Positions 26,647-39,832 of a stretch of DNA of 64,000 nucleotides are shown here, one piece after another. Every line of letters begins with the position of its first letter. Position 1 is the first letter of the stretch. The notes beneath the pieces were generated by a model. The model ran no database searches, was not told where the DNA came from, and was given only the letters and a program-made list of their open reading frames with translations. Position numbers and translations under genes: made by a program. Source of the stretch: Phreatobacter sp. (GTDB lineage Bacteria > Pseudomonadota > Alphaproteobacteria > Rhizobiales > Phreatobacteraceae); contig NZ_JAEULY010000004.1 in NCBI RefSeq assembly GCF_016793595.1, forward strand, positions 248,001 to 312,000, read 5' to 3'.

Positions 26647-26720
26647 CTCTCCAATGCTCTTCCGCGTTTTCAGAAAGCGTTCAGCACGCTCCCGAGTGAC
26701 GTTGGGGAAGCGATTTCCCG

Positions 26721-27608
26721 TCACCTTCCGCGGAGGAAATTCACGATGCCGGAAAAATCGGTCCCAGCCTCGCCCTGCGCCGCGTAGAGGCCGTAGAGGG
26801 AGGCCGCTTCCGCGCCCATCGGCGTCACCGCGCCGGCCGAGCGCGCCGCGTCTTGCGCGAGCTTCAGGTCCTTCAGCATCATGGCGGCGGTGAAGCCGGG
26901 CTGATAGTCGCGATTGGCCGGCGAGGTCGGAACCGGGCCGGGAACCGGGCAGTAGGTGGTCAGCGACCACGACTGTCCCGACGACTTCGAGGCGATGTCG
27001 AACAGCTTCTGCGCGTCGAGGCCGAGCTTCTCGGCGAGCACGAAGGCTTCCGAGGTCGCGATCATGGTGATGCCGAGGATCATGTTGTTGCAGATCTTGG
27101 CGGCCTGTCCGTTGCCGGGTCCGCCGGCATGGACGATCGTCTTGCCCATGGCGTCGAGATAGGGCTTGGCGCGGGCGAAGGTCGCGTCCTCGCCGCCGCA
27201 CATGAAGGTGAGCGTACCGGCGGTCGCACCGCCCGTGCCACCGGAGACCGGCGCGTCGAGCATGGCGAGGCCCTTGGCCGCAGCCGCCTTCGCTACCGCG
27301 CGGGCGGTGTCGACGTCGATCGTCGAGGAATCGATCAGCAGCGCCCCGGGCTTCACCTTCGGCACGATGCCGCTCTCGGCGAGATAAAGCGCATTCACCT
27401 CGCGCCCCGAGGGCAGCATGGTGACGACCACGTCGGCCTCGGCGACGGCCTCCGCTATGGAAGCACCCTTGACGCCCCCGGCCGCCACGTGGCGGTCGAT
27501 CGCAGCCTGCGTGACGTCGACGCCGACGACCCTGTGGCCGGCCTTGACGAGGTTGGCGGCCATCGGCCCGCCCATATTGCCAAGCCCGATGAAGGCGATG
27601 GTGCTCAT
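26721..27608 (-). CDS. mmsB: 3-hydroxyisobutyrate dehydrogenase
   Basis: Oxidises 3-hydroxyisobutyrate to methylmalonate semialdehyde in valine degradation, NAD-dependent. The 295-residue protein has the N-terminal FIGLGNMGGPMAANLVKAGH dinucleotide site, DAPVSGGTGGATAGTLTFM, and GNGQAAKICNNMILG with the catalytic lysine. Downstream of the hydrolase and acyl-CoA dehydrogenase genes on the same strand, so the substrate assignment is well supported by context. Confidence 0.94.
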   Translation of the reverse strand: MSTIAFIGLGNMGGPMAANLVKAGHRVVGVDVTQAAIDRHVAAGGVKGASIAEAVAEADVVVTMLPSGREVNALYLAESGIVPKVKPGALLIDSSTIDVDTARAVAKAAAAKGLAMLDAPVSGGTGGATAGTLTFMCGGEDATFARAKPYLDAMGKTIVHAGGPGNGQAAKICNNMILGITMIATSEAFVLAEKLGLDAQKLFDIASKSSGQSWSLTTYCPVPGPVPTSPANRDYQPGFTAAMMLKDLKLAQDAARSAGAVTPMGAEAASLYGLYAAQGEAGTDFSGIVNFLRGR

Positions 27609-27674
27609 GTCGTTCCTCCCGTTTCGTGGCCGGCTCCGGCCGGCGGGTCATTGCGGGCCGCATGGCCCGTGAGA

Positions 27675-28145
27675 TCAGTCGCCGAGCCCCTCGTCAGCCT
27701 GGCGCGCGGCCGCGACGGTGACGACGAGGAAAAAGGCCAGCAGCGCGATGTCGCCGGCGGTCGCCGCCAGCGGCCGCGCCGCCACCTGCACCCAACCCTG
27801 GACACCGTAGAGCGCCGCGCCGTCGATGCCGAGCGCGACGCCGGTAGCCAGCACCCATACGACCCCGCCCCAGGCGGAGGTGAGCCAGAGCCCGACGCCG
27901 GCAACGAGCTCGATCACCGCGAAGAACACGGTCGAGGTCTGGAGCGCGGGCGAGTAGTGCTCGAAGCCGAGGCCGTCGGCATCGACCATGCCGCAGATCA
28001 CCGCCCACTGGCCGAGGCCGCGCACAATCGTCAGCACGGCCAGCGCGCGCATGAAAATGCGAAAGATGCGGCTCCAGTCGATGCCGCCGTCGCCGACCTC
28101 GGCAAGGATGGCGTCGCCCGTGACCCGCTGACGAGTGGTGCTCAT
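27675..28145 (-). CDS. DUF6163-like integral membrane protein
   Basis: A 156-residue protein, MSTTRQRVTGDAILAEVGDGG..., with about four hydrophobic helices (around IFRIFMRALAVLTIVRGL, TSTVFFAVIELVAGVGLWL, GGVVWVLATGVALGID and LAATAGDIALLAFFLVVTVAAA). I believe it matches DUF6163 of Rhizobiales; its function is unknown. The start codon overlaps the stop of the upstream hydrolase gene (ATGA), so it belongs to the valine operon. Confidence 0.8.
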   Translation of the reverse strand: MSTTRQRVTGDAILAEVGDGGIDWSRIFRIFMRALAVLTIVRGLGQWAVICGMVDADGLGFEHYSPALQTSTVFFAVIELVAGVGLWLTSAWGGVVWVLATGVALGIDGAALYGVQGWVQVAARPLAATAGDIALLAFFLVVTVAAARQADEGLGD

Positions 28146-29215
28146 GCGCGCACGGGCGCGGGCGCGACCAGTTCCCCGTCCGGCAAGGGCGCGAAATGGG
28201 CCGCGACGGCGTCCGGCGTCACCGCGGCGAGGGTTGCCGGGCTCCAGCGCGGGGCATTGTCCTTGTCGATGATCACGGCACGGACGCCCTCGTAGAAATC
28301 GTGGCCACGGCAGATGCGCGAGACGATGCGGAACTCGGTGCGCATGGCGTCCTCGAAATCGAGGCTCCTGCCCGCGCGCACCTGCGCGAGCGCGATCTTC
28401 AGCGATGTCGGCGATTTCGTGCGGATGGTCTTCGCGGCATCCGCGCACCAGGGATCGGCGCTGGCGTCGAGGGCCGCGAGGATGTCCTCGACCGAGCCGA
28501 AGCGGAAGCAGGCATCGACCTTCGCCCGGTGGCCGGTGACGGTCGCCGGCACCATCGACACGTCGGCGAAGGCTTCCAGCGTGTGGTCGACGCTCTCGCG
28601 TCCGGTCAGGGCCTCCAGCACCTCGGCGAAGCGCCCCGAAGCCATGGCATGGGTCGCAAGACCGGTGGAGAGGGCGTCGCCCTGTTTCATCCGGTCGCCG
28701 GTCAGGGCGAAATAGGCGCCGATCTCGCCGGGAATGCGCGGCAGGAAATAGGTGCCACCGACATCGGGGAAGAAGCCGATGCCGACCTCCGGCATGGCGA
28801 AGGTGAAGCGCTCGCCGGCCACCACGTGGCTGCCGTTGATCGAGACGCCGACGCCGCCGCCCATGACGATGCCGTCGACCAGCGCGACATAGGGCTTCGG
28901 GTAGCGCTTGATCAGGACGTTGAGTTCGTATTCCTCGCGCCAGAACCGCAGCGCCTCGTCCTGGCAGCCGGCCTTGCCGAGATCATGCAGCACACGGATA
29001 TCGCCGCCGGCGCAGAAGGCCTTGCCGCCGGCGCCGGTCACGACCACGCGGGTCACGCCGGAATCGGTCGCCCAGGCGTCGAGCGCGGCGCGCATGCCGC
29101 GCACCATGGTCAGCGTCAGGGCGTTCAGCGCCTGCGGCCGGTTGAGGATGATCAGCCCGGCCGAGCCGCGCCGTTCGATCAGGACTTCGCTATCCGGGAT
29201 GGTCTGGTCGCTCAT
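28142..29215 (-). CDS. Enoyl-CoA hydratase/isomerase family, probable 3-hydroxyisobutyryl-CoA hydrolase
   Basis: A 357-residue crotonase-fold enzyme, longer than plain enoyl-CoA hydratases and typical of the hydrolase subgroup. Key segments are GKAFCAGGDIRVLHDLG (oxyanion loop), DGIVMGGGVGVSINGSHVVAGERFTFAMPEVGIGFFPDVGGTYFLPRIPG, and a C-terminal extension ending GHDFYEGVRAVIIDKDNAPRW. It releases CoA from 3-hydroxyisobutyryl-CoA before MmsB acts. It lies 12 bases after the acyl-CoA dehydrogenase. Confidence 0.92.
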   Translation of the reverse strand: MSDQTIPDSEVLIERRGSAGLIILNRPQALNALTLTMVRGMRAALDAWATDSGVTRVVVTGAGGKAFCAGGDIRVLHDLGKAGCQDEALRFWREEYELNVLIKRYPKPYVALVDGIVMGGGVGVSINGSHVVAGERFTFAMPEVGIGFFPDVGGTYFLPRIPGEIGAYFALTGDRMKQGDALSTGLATHAMASGRFAEVLEALTGRESVDHTLEAFADVSMVPATVTGHRAKVDACFRFGSVEDILAALDASADPWCADAAKTIRTKSPTSLKIALAQVRAGRSLDFEDAMRTEFRIVSRICRGHDFYEGVRAVIIDKDNAPRWSPATLAAVTPDAVAAHFAPLPDGELVAPAPVRA

Positions 29216-29227
29216 GTCGGCCTGATA

Positions 29228-30367
29228 TCACGCGCCGAGCACGTCGCGCGAGACGATCACGCGCATGATTTCGTTGGTGCCCTCGAGAATCTGGTGGACG
29301 CGCACGTCGCGCAGCACGCGCTCGATGGGGTGGTCGTTGAGATAGCCATAGCCGCCGTGAAGCTGGAGGCAGCCATTGACCACCTCGAAGCCGACATCGG
29401 TGGCGAAGCGCTTGGCCATGGCGGCGAGCGTGGTCGCCTTCGGCTCCCTGGCGCCGACGGCAACCGCGGCGCGGCGCACCATGAGGCGCGCGGCCTCCAG
29501 TTCGGTCGCATAGTCGGCGATGCGGAAGCGCAGCGCCTGGAAATCCTTCAGCGGCGAGCCGAACTGCCTGCGGTCCTTCATGTAGTCGATGGTGCGGTCG
29601 AGGCAGAACTGCGCGCCGCCGAGCGAGCAGGCCGCGATGTTGAGCCGGCCGCCGTCGAGACCGGCCATGGCGATCCTGAAGCCCTGGCCCTCCTCGCCGA
29701 CGAGGTTCTCGGCGGGCACGCGGACATTGTCGAAATCGACCACCGAGGTCGGCTGGCTCTTCCAGCCGAGCTTCTTCTCCTGCGCGCCGAAGGAGAGGCC
29801 CGGCGTATCCTTCTCGACCACGAAACAGGAGACGCCCCTGGCGCCCTCCCCGCCCGTGCGGGCCATGACGACGTAGATGTCGGAGCGGCCGCCGCCGGAA
29901 ATGAAAGCCTTGGCGCCGTTGATCACGTAGGAATTGCCGTCCTTCACCGCGCGGGTGCGCAGCGAGGCGGCGTCCGACCCCGCGCCGGCCTCGGTGAGGC
30001 AGTAGCTGGCGAAGGTCTTCATGGCGCAGAGGTCAGGCACGTAGCGCCTGCGCAGATCGTCGTGCCCGTAGGCGTCGATCATCCAGGCGGCCATGTTGTG
30101 GATGGAGATATAGGCCGTGGTCGAGACGCAGCCCTGCGCCAGTTCCTCGAAGATCACCGCCGCATCGAGGCGGGTGAGGCCCGAGCCGCCGACGTCGTCG
30201 CGCACATAGATGCCGCCGAAGCCAAGCGCGGCGGCGGCGCGCAGCGTCTCCTCGGGAAAGACAGAGCCCGCATCCCAGTCGCGCGCATGGGGCGCCATCT
30301 CCGCCGCGGCAAAGTCGCGAGCGACCTGACGGAAGGCGTCCTGTTCCTCGGTGAGCGCGAAATCCAT
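29228..30367 (-). CDS. Acyl-CoA dehydrogenase, probable isobutyryl-CoA dehydrogenase
   Basis: A 379-residue flavoprotein: [28 protein letters not shown] at the start, [48 protein letters not shown] in the middle, and [23 protein letters not shown] at the end, where the Glu is the catalytic base. The neighbours (hydroxyisobutyryl-CoA hydrolase and MmsB) indicate the valine branch. A 12-bp inverted repeat sits just before the start codon. ATG 30367 is preferred over an upstream in-frame ATG because acyl-CoA dehydrogenases start at MDFALTEEQ. Confidence 0.92.
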   Translation of the reverse strand: MDFALTEEQDAFRQVARDFAAAEMAPHARDWDAGSVFPEETLRAAAALGFGGIYVRDDVGGSGLTRLDAAVIFEELAQGCVSTTAYISIHNMAAWMIDAYGHDDLRRRYVPDLCAMKTFASYCLTEAGAGSDAASLRTRAVKDGNSYVINGAKAFISGGGRSDIYVVMARTGGEGARGVSCFVVEKDTPGLSFGAQEKKLGWKSQPTSVVDFDNVRVPAENLVGEEGQGFRIAMAGLDGGRLNIAACSLGGAQFCLDRTIDYMKDRRQFGSPLKDFQALRFRIADYATELEAARLMVRRAAVAVGAREPKATTLAAMAKRFATDVGFEVVNGCLQLHGGYGYLNDHPIERVLRDVRVHQILEGTNEIMRVIVSRDVLGA

Positions 30368-30375
30368 CTGGGAAA

Positions 30376-30418
30376 AGCCTTGGGGGAACGGTGGGGAATC
30401 CCGGTCCCCCAAGGCTTA
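30376..30418 (-). terminator. 12-bp inverted repeat with T-run just upstream of the acyl-CoA dehydrogenase gene
   Basis: Arms 30376-30387 and 30407-30418 are exactly complementary and separated by 19 bases. On the minus strand the stem ends in TTTT, 6 bases before the start codon ATG. It would terminate the upstream 96-residue gene, or act as an attenuator for the valine operon. A possible promoter (TTGACC, 17 bases, CTAAGC) lies just upstream on the minus strand. Confidence 0.75.
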
Positions 30419-30477
30419 GGTGGCCAGCGCCGGGGCGGTCAATTCCGCCGGGCGGCGGAGGCCGAACGTGGCAAGTC

Positions 30478-33366
<2,889 letters not shown>

Positions 33367-33370
<4 letters not shown>

Positions 33371-34593
33371 ACGTGACCATGGCGGCCATCGAGGCCGCGC
33401 GTAAGACCATTGCCGGACAGGTTATGCGGACGCCGATGCTGCCGGCCCCGCCGCTCTCCGCCATCACCGGGGCCGAGGTCTTCGTCAAATACGAGAACAT
33501 GCAGGTCACCAACTCGTTCAAGGAGCGTGGCGCGCTGGTGAAGCTGGTCTCGCTCAGCGAGCCCGAGAAGGCGCGCGGCGTCATCGCCATGTCGGCCGGC
33601 AACCACGCGCAGGCCGTCGCGCTCCACGCGAGCCGGCTCGGCGTGCCCGCGACCATCGTGATGCCGGAGACGACACCCTTCGTGAAGGTCGCCGCCACCC
33701 GCTCGCACGGCGCGCGCGTCGTGCTCGATGGCGAGACGCTGTCGGACGCGCAGGCGCGGGCCGAAGCGATCCAGTCGGCCGAGGGCCTGACCTGGGTCCA
33801 CCCCTACGACGACCCGCACGTGATGGCGGGACAGGGCACCATCGCCTGCGAGATGCTGGAGGACGTGCCGGACCTCGACATGATCGTGATCCCGATCGGC
33901 GGCGGCGGCCTGATTGGCGGCAATGCGGTGGCCGCGAAGACGCTGCGCCCGGATGTCGAGATCGTCGGCGTCGAGGCCGCGCTCTATCCCTCGATGTGGA
34001 ACGCCATCCATGGCGGCACGCGCCCGGTCGGAGGACCGACTCTTGCCGAGGGCATCGCGGTGAAGATCGTCGGCCGGAGCACGCTGCCGGTGGTGCGGGA
34101 GCATGTCCGCGACATCGTTCTGGTCGGCGAAAGCGAGCTCGAACGCGCCGTGAACCTCTATCTCACCCGCCAGAAGACCATCGCCGAAGGCGCCGGCGCG
34201 GCGGGCCTCGCAGCGCTCATCGCCGAGCCGGAACGGTTCCGCGGCCGGAAGGTCGGGCTGATCCTGTGCGGCGGCAATATCGATCCGCGCATCCTCGCCT
34301 CAATCATGATGCGCGAACTGGAGCGGGACGATCGCATCGTGTCGTTCCGGCTGACGATCCCGGACCGGCCGGGCGTGCTCGGCCTCGTCGCGACGCTGCT
34401 CGGGCGGATGGGCGCCAACATTCTGGAAGTGGAGCACCGGCGCATGTTCCTCGACACGCCGGCCAAGGGCACGAAACTCGACATCACCATCGAGACGCGC
34501 GACCGCGAACACCTGCGCGAGATCTTCGCGGCGCTGGAAGCGGAGGGATTGCCGGCGACGCGGATCGAGGCCGGCGACGCCGACGTGATGTGA
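33367..34593 (+). CDS. ilvA: Threonine ammonia-lyase (threonine dehydratase) with ACT domain
   Basis: Deaminates threonine to 2-oxobutanoate. The 408-residue protein has the PLP lysine in NSFKERGALVKL, the SAGNHAQAVA loop and the phosphate-binding GGGGLIGG. It ends with an ACT-type regulatory domain (RLTIPDRPGVLGLVATLLGRMGANILEVEHRR). The start is GTG 33367, overlapping the permease stop, with AGAAGGAAG upstream; ATG 33379 is possible. The frame extends far upstream antisense-like to other genes and is not real there. Confidence 0.93.
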
Positions 34594-34830
34594 TCAGCGG
34601 CGCATCTTCTGCGCGATGCAGGATTCGACCTGCGGCAGCAGGCGCGACGGATATTGGTTGCGTGGCGTGTTGGGCGCAAAGCCCAGGCTCTGCCAGCACT
34701 CCCGCCGCGCGCGCTGGGGCGTCATCGCCCCGCCCTGCTGGCGAGCCTGCATCTCGACGGGGGCGGACGGCGGCGGCGCGGCGGCGATCCCGGACAGCGT
34801 TGTCATCAGGGCGACTGCGATCTCGATCAT
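34594..34830 (-). CDS. Small exported protein, unknown
   Basis: A 78-residue protein from ATG 34830 (MIEIAVALMTTLSGIAAAPPP...), with a short hydrophobic leader and then a basic part with two cysteines (RRECWQSLGF and VESCIAQKMRR) that could form a disulfide. GGAGCG precedes the start. It is convergent with ilvA, with no gap between the stops. No family was recognised. Confidence 0.65.
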   Translation of the reverse strand: MIEIAVALMTTLSGIAAAPPPSAPVEMQARQQGGAMTPQRARRECWQSLGFAPNTPRNQYPSRLLPQVESCIAQKMRR

Positions 34831-35031
34831 GACGCGCTCCTTTCGCTGGAAAGGCGAATATCGGGGACGTGCGAACCGCTCATCATCCGTTCGACTCCCC
34901 GGCCGGCGGGATTCACATGCCGTTGACCCGGCGCTGCCGGCTCTTGCTGCGGCGCAATCCATGACTATCGTTGAAGGAATGCGGGACTGCTTCGGCCGGC
35001 CCGCCCGACGTTCCCAGCACCTCAAGGCGCC

Positions 35032-35781
35032 TTGACCCAGCAACCGCGCGACACGCCCCAGTTCTACCTGACCGCGCCGACGCCGTGCCCCTATCTGGCC
35101 GGCCAGTTCGAGCGGAAGGTGTTCACGCATCTGGTCGGCCAGCGCGCGCCGCAACTGAACGACATCCTGACGCAGGGCGGCTTCCGCCGGTCGCAGTCGA
35201 TCGCTTATCGGCCGGCCTGCGAGACCTGCCGCGCCTGCATCTCCGTCCGCGTGCCGGTGGCCGATTTCCGCCCCAACCGCTCGTTCCGGCGGGTGATGCT
35301 GAAGAATGCCGATCTCGTTGGCGAGATGCGCCCGGCCGTGCCCACGTCCGAGCAATATTCCACCTTCCGCGCCTATCTCGATTCGCGGCATCGCGCCGGC
35401 GGCATGGCCGACATGACCGTGCTCGACTACGCCATGATGGTCGAGGACAGCCACGTGAAGACGCGCGTCGTGGAATATCGCAAGCGCGACATCGACACGG
35501 CGATCACCGGCCGCAGCAAGGGCGACCTCGTTGCCGCCGTGCTGACCGACATTCTCGGCGACGGCCTGTCGCTGGTCTATTCGTTCTTCGAGCCGGACCA
35601 GGCCGCCCGGTCGCTCGGCACGCTGGTCATTCTCGACCATATCGCGCGCGCCAAGACCATGGGGCTGCCCTACGTCTATCTCGGCTACTGGGTCGAGGGG
35701 TCGCCGAAGATGGACTACAAGGCGCGGTTCCTGCCGCAGGAGCGCTTGATGCCGGAAGGGTGGTTCAGGGTGGAGAGCTGA
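35032..35781 (+). CDS. bpt: Aspartate/glutamate leucyltransferase
   Basis: Transfers leucine from Leu-tRNA to N-terminal Asp or Glu, marking proteins for ClpAP degradation by the N-degron route. The 249-residue protein starts [22 protein letters not shown], has the [14 protein letters not shown] cluster and the C-terminal [20 protein letters not shown] signature. The start is TTG with AAGGCG upstream. It stands alone, convergent with a binding-protein gene. Confidence 0.93.
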   Translation: MTQQPRDTPQFYLTAPTPCPYLAGQFERKVFTHLVGQRAPQLNDILTQGGFRRSQSIAYRPACETCRACISVRVPVADFRPNRSFRRVMLKNADLVGEMRPAVPTSEQYSTFRAYLDSRHRAGGMADMTVLDYAMMVEDSHVKTRVVEYRKRDIDTAITGRSKGDLVAAVLTDILGDGLSLVYSFFEPDQAARSLGTLVILDHIARAKTMGLPYVYLGYWVEGSPKMDYKARFLPQERLMPEGWFRVES

Positions 35782-35790
35782 GCCGCCGCC

Positions 35791-36822
35791 TCACCTGAAC
35801 GGCGGCGAATATTGCAGCCCGCCGCGCGTCCAGAGCTGGTTCGCGCCGCGCGGCAGGCCGATACGGCTGCCCGCGCCGAGATTGCGGTCGAAGCTCTCGC
35901 CGTAATTGCCGACGTGGCGGACGATCCGCACCACCCAGTCCCTGGTCAGGCCGAGCTGTTCGCCGAAGGCGGCATCGACACCGAGCAGGCGCTTGATCTC
36001 GGGGTTCTGGCTGCGCGTCATCTCCATGACATTGGCCTGCGTGACGCCCAGTTCCTCCGCCGCGATCAGCGCGAACAGGGTCCATCGAACGATGTCGAAC
36101 CATTGCGCGTCGCCCTTGCGCACCCACGGCCCCAGCGGCTCCTTGGAGATGATCTCCGGCAGCACCATGTGCTCGTCCGGGTTCTTCAGCAGCAACCGGT
36201 TGGTGGCGAGCTGCGACATGTCGGTCGTGTAGGCATCGCACCGGCCGTTGTCATAGGCCTTGGCCACCTCGTCGAGGCTGCCGAAGGTGACGACCTGATA
36301 GGTCAGGCCATGGGTGCGGAAATAGTCGGCGAGATTCAGCTCGTTTGTCGTGCCCTGCGACACGCAGATGGTGGCGCCGCTCAGGTCGCGCACCGACTTC
36401 AGATTGGCCGCCTTGCGGACGAGGAAGCCCTGGCCGTCGTAGTAATTGATCGCCGTGAAGGCTAGGCCCTGGTTCAGCTCGCGGCTGATCGACCAGGTGG
36501 TCGTGCGCGACAGCACGTCAATATTGCCGCCCTGAAGCGCGATCAGCCGGTCCTTGGAGGCGAGCGGCGAATAGCGGGCCTTGTCCGGGTCGTCGAAGAT
36601 GGCGGCGGCCAGCGCCCGGCAGAAATCGGTGTCGAAGCCGCGCCAGACGCCGGCATTGTCCGGCTGCGAGAAGCCGGGGACGCCCTGGCTCGCGCCGCAC
36701 ATGATGTGGCCGCGCTCCTTGACGCGCTGGAGCGTCGGGCCGGCGGCGCTCTGCGCCAGCGCGGGCACGCAGCCGAGCGCAATCGTGGCCGTGGCGGCCA
36801 TCATCGTCCTGAGAAATGTCAT
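35791..36822 (-). CDS. Amino-acid ABC transporter substrate-binding protein (AapJ-like)
   Basis: A 343-residue periplasmic protein with a signal peptide (MTFLRTMMAATATIALGCVPALAQ) and AapJ-type signatures VKERGHIMCGASQGVPGFSQPD, GFDTDFCRALAAAIFDD and the C-terminal GAGSRIGLPRGANQLW. It binds polar amino acids. No permease or ATPase is adjacent, so it is an orphan. It is clearly paralogous to the protein at 56985-58010. Confidence 0.92.
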   Translation of the reverse strand: MTFLRTMMAATATIALGCVPALAQSAAGPTLQRVKERGHIMCGASQGVPGFSQPDNAGVWRGFDTDFCRALAAAIFDDPDKARYSPLASKDRLIALQGGNIDVLSRTTTWSISRELNQGLAFTAINYYDGQGFLVRKAANLKSVRDLSGATICVSQGTTNELNLADYFRTHGLTYQVVTFGSLDEVAKAYDNGRCDAYTTDMSQLATNRLLLKNPDEHMVLPEIISKEPLGPWVRKGDAQWFDIVRWTLFALIAAEELGVTQANVMEMTRSQNPEIKRLLGVDAAFGEQLGLTRDWVVRIVRHVGNYGESFDRNLGAGSRIGLPRGANQLWTRGGLQYSPPFR

Positions 36823-36872
36823 CCGGTCGTCCCCGCTGGTCGTGCGGCGCTTGCGGCCGCATCGACCTGCAT

Positions 36873-39125
36873 TCAACCGAACTTGTTGTTCTTCGGGAAG
36901 CCCTTCGGCGGCAGACGGCCGGCATCGGCGCGGTTGCCCAGCCATTCCGCGAGGTCGGCCTGCGCCACTGTCCAGGTGCGGTCGGATGAATCCTTCCAGG
37001 TGAGGCCGTCCGCCAGATTGAAGGTCTTGGCGTCGGACAGCCCGCCGCCCTTGTATTTCTGCAGCCTCACGCCCTTGCCGCGCGCCATTTCCGGCACCTG
37101 GCTCAGCGGGAAGACCACCAGCTTGCGGTTCTCGCCGACGACGGCGGCATGATCGCCCTCGACGAAGCGGACGACGGCCAGTTCGTCCGGCGCATCGACG
37201 CCCATCACGCCCTTGCCCTTGCGGGTATTGGCGACGAGGTCGTCTTCCGCCACGACGAAGCCGCGCCCGTCCTTGGAGGCGACCAGCGCCTTGCGCCCGC
37301 CCCTGAACGGGGTGACGTCGACGATGTCGTGCTCCTGTTCGAGATCGATCATCAGGCGAACGGGCTCGCCCGCGCCGCGACCACCGGGCAATTTGGAGCC
37401 CTCCAGCGTGAAGACCTTGCCGTTGGTGGCGAAGACCAGAAGCTTCGAGGTGGTCTCGGCGAAGAAGGCGATCTTCAGCCGGTCATCGGTTTTGAAGGTC
37501 AGGCTGGAAAGATCCTGCACATGGCCCTTGAGGGCGCGGATCCAGCCCTTCTCGGAGACGACTACCGTAATCGGCTCGCGCTCCACCAGCGCCTCGGCGA
37601 AGGCCTCGACATCCACCTCGGTCGCTTCCGCGAAGGTGGTGCGGCGCTTGCCGAGCGGCGTCTCCTTGGAGAACTGCTTCTTCACATTGCCGATCTCCCA
37701 GGAGACCGTCTTCCACTGCAGCGCCTCGGAGCCGAGCAGCTTCTCGATGCCGGCCTTCTCCCTGGTCAGTTCGTCATGCTCCTTCCGAAGCTCGATCTCC
37801 TCGAGCTTGGCGAGGGAGCGCAGGCGCATGTTGAGGATGGCCTCGACCTGCACCTCGGTCAGGTCGAACCGCGCGACGAGCGCCTTCTTCGGCTCATCGG
37901 CGGTACGGATGATGTGAATGACCTCGTCGATGTTGAGATAGGCGATGATCAGGCCGGCCAGCACTTCGAGGCGCTTGTCGATGGCGGCGAGACGGTGCTG
38001 CGAGCGACGGATCAGCACCTCGCGGCGATGGTCGAGCCATTCGCGCAGCACCTCCTTCAGGCCGACGACCTTCGGCACCTTCCCCTTCATGAGCACGTTC
38101 ATGTTGAGGGGAATGCGGCTTTCCAGTTCGGTCAGCTTGAACAGGCTTTCCATGAGGATGCCGGCATCGACGTTGCGCGACTTCGGCTCGAAGATGAGGC
38201 GGATGTCCTCGGCGCTCTCGTCGCGCATGTCGTTGACGAGCGGCAGCTTCTTGTCGGTGATCAGCTCGGCGATCTTCTCGATCAGCCGGCCCTTGCTGAC
38301 GCCGTAGGGGATCTCGGTGACGACGACGAGATAGGTGCCGCGGCCGGTATCCTCGGAATGCCAGCGCGCGCGGGTGCGGAAGGCGCCGCGGCCGGTCTCG
38401 TAGGCCTCCTCGATGGAGGCCCGGCCCTCGATGATGATGCCGCCGGTCGGAAAATCCGGGCCCGGCACGTGGGCGACGAGGTCGCGCGTGGTGCAGTCGG
38501 GATGGGCGATGATGTGGAGCGCCGCGTCGCAGATCTCGGCGGCGTTGTGCGGGGGTATCGAGGTCGCCATGCCGACCGCGATGCCCTGGGAGCCGTTGGC
38601 GAGCAGATTCGGGAAGGCACCGGGCAGGACGACCGGCTCCTCGTCCTCCTCGTTGTAGGTCTTGCGGAAATCGACGGAGTCCTCGTCGATGCCGTCGAGC
38701 AGCAGGCGCGCGACCTCGGTCATGCGCGCTTCGGTGTAGCGGTAGGCGGCGGCGTTATCGCCGTCGATATTGCCGAAATTGCCCTGTCCGTCGACCAGCG
38801 GGTAGCGCTGGGAGAAGTCCTGCGCGAGGCGCACCAGCGCGTCGTAGACGGACTGGTCGCCGTGCGGGTGGAACTTGCCGATGACGTCGCCGACGATGCG
38901 GGCGCACTTCTTGAAGGCGGTGCCCGGATCGAGCTTCAAAAGCCGCATGGCGTGCAGGATGCGCCGGTGGACGGGCTTCAGGCCGTCGCGGGCGTCGGGC
39001 AGCGCCCGCCCCATGATGGTGGACAGGGCATAGGCGAGATAGCGCTCTTCCAGCGCCTCCCGCAGGTTGATGCTCTCGATGCCATCCGTGCCGTCGCCGC
39101 CGGGCGGTGTCACGCGCTCGCCCAT
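36873..39125 (-). CDS. parC: DNA topoisomerase IV subunit A
   Basis: Breaks and rejoins DNA to decatenate daughter chromosomes, with ParE subunit (not here). The 750-residue protein shows [37 protein letters not shown], and the active-site tyrosine in [10 protein letters not shown]. Helix 4 has Gln and Asp at the positions called Ser80 and Glu84 in E. coli ParC; Gln there is, as I recall, normal in alphaproteobacteria and is not evidence of resistance. ParC rather than GyrA is supported by the short C-terminal domain without a GyrA-box motif. Confidence 0.94.
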   Translation of the reverse strand: MGERVTPPGGDGTDGIESINLREALEERYLAYALSTIMGRALPDARDGLKPVHRRILHAMRLLKLDPGTAFKKCARIVGDVIGKFHPHGDQSVYDALVRLAQDFSQRYPLVDGQGNFGNIDGDNAAAYRYTEARMTEVARLLLDGIDEDSVDFRKTYNEEDEEPVVLPGAFPNLLANGSQGIAVGMATSIPPHNAAEICDAALHIIAHPDCTTRDLVAHVPGPDFPTGGIIIEGRASIEEAYETGRGAFRTRARWHSEDTGRGTYLVVVTEIPYGVSKGRLIEKIAELITDKKLPLVNDMRDESAEDIRLIFEPKSRNVDAGILMESLFKLTELESRIPLNMNVLMKGKVPKVVGLKEVLREWLDHRREVLIRRSQHRLAAIDKRLEVLAGLIIAYLNIDEVIHIIRTADEPKKALVARFDLTEVQVEAILNMRLRSLAKLEEIELRKEHDELTREKAGIEKLLGSEALQWKTVSWEIGNVKKQFSKETPLGKRRTTFAEATEVDVEAFAEALVEREPITVVVSEKGWIRALKGHVQDLSSLTFKTDDRLKIAFFAETTSKLLVFATNGKVFTLEGSKLPGGRGAGEPVRLMIDLEQEHDIVDVTPFRGGRKALVASKDGRGFVVAEDDLVANTRKGKGVMGVDAPDELAVVRFVEGDHAAVVGENRKLVVFPLSQVPEMARGKGVRLQKYKGGGLSDAKTFNLADGLTWKDSSDRTWTVAQADLAEWLGNRADAGRLPPKGFPKNNKFG

Positions 39126-39268
39126 GGGTCAGGCCTCGCGAATCGGGAAAAGGGTCATCCCGCCTGAATAGGCGGGCGGGCGCGAGGGAACAAGCGGGGA
39201 ACGGGGCGGCCTCACCGCCTATCCACCGCAAGACCGTCCCGTTGGCGCGGCCGCCCATACCCTTCGAG

Positions 39269-39697
39269 CTAGAACGTAACCTTCACCGACGGCGCGCTGC
39301 GCCGGTGCTCGCCGTGATAGACCGCCTCGATATTGTTGCCGTCCGGGTCGATCAGGAAGGCCGCGTAGTAACCGGGATGATACGGACGGAGCCCCGGCGC
39401 GCCATTGTCCCCGGCGCCCGCCGCAAGGCCCGCCTTGTGGAAGGCATCGACCATGGCGCGGTCCTTCGCCTGGAAGGCCAGATGATGCCGGCCGGTCAGG
39501 CGCCCGTGCGCCGCCTTGCTGTCGGCGGTCGAGATGAACAGCTCGTCAACCCAGAAATAGTCCTCCGCCTCGCCGCCAAGCGGCACGTCCAGCGCCTTGA
39601 AGATCGCGTCGTAGAAGCGGCGGCTGGCGGCAAGATCCCTGACCACCAGCTGGATATGGTCGATCAGGCGGCCTCGATGCAGTTCGGTCGTTTCCAT
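39269..39697 (-). CDS. VOC-family (glyoxalase-like) protein
   Basis: A 142-residue metalloenzyme-fold protein: IDHIQLVVRDLAASRRFYDAIF near the start, GRHHLAFQAKDRAMVDAFHKAGL, and YYAAFLIDPDGNNIEAVYHGE at the end, giving the usual His/Glu ligands. Members include glyoxalases, dioxygenases and resistance proteins; the substrate is not clear. It is monocistronic. Confidence 0.88.
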   Translation of the reverse strand: METTELHRGRLIDHIQLVVRDLAASRRFYDAIFKALDVPLGGEAEDYFWVDELFISTADSKAAHGRLTGRHHLAFQAKDRAMVDAFHKAGLAAGAGDNGAPGLRPYHPGYYAAFLIDPDGNNIEAVYHGEHRRSAPSVKVTF

Positions 39698-39832
39698 GGC
39701 GATCTCCTTATGGCTTCACACGGAGGACAACCGGCGCATGCGACCGTTCCCCGACGCCTCCCCAAAGAACGACACCCCATTGCCAAGCGATGGCGGTAGG
39801 ATTGCAGCCGACGCCCAATCCGGAGCCGCCCC

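Larger units (their letters stand above)
26315..26720. other. AT-richer intergenic region upstream of ldtR
   Basis: About 400 bases between mmsB and ldtR, with no gene I accept. It holds a 9-T-loop dyad near the ldtR start, two imperfect direct repeats, and the mmsB terminator. A plus-strand frame (26467-26787) crosses the terminator and the end of mmsB and is treated as chance. Confidence 0.6.

Noticed and set aside
26467-26787. A 106-codon plus-strand frame upstream of ldtR.
   Set aside because: It runs through the mmsB terminator and into the 3' end of mmsB, has no clear ribosome-binding site, and encodes no recognisable domain.
38857-38900. Gln and Asp at the quinolone-related positions of ParC.
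   Set aside because: These are, as I recall, normal residues in alphaproteobacterial ParC, so they are not evidence of acquired resistance.
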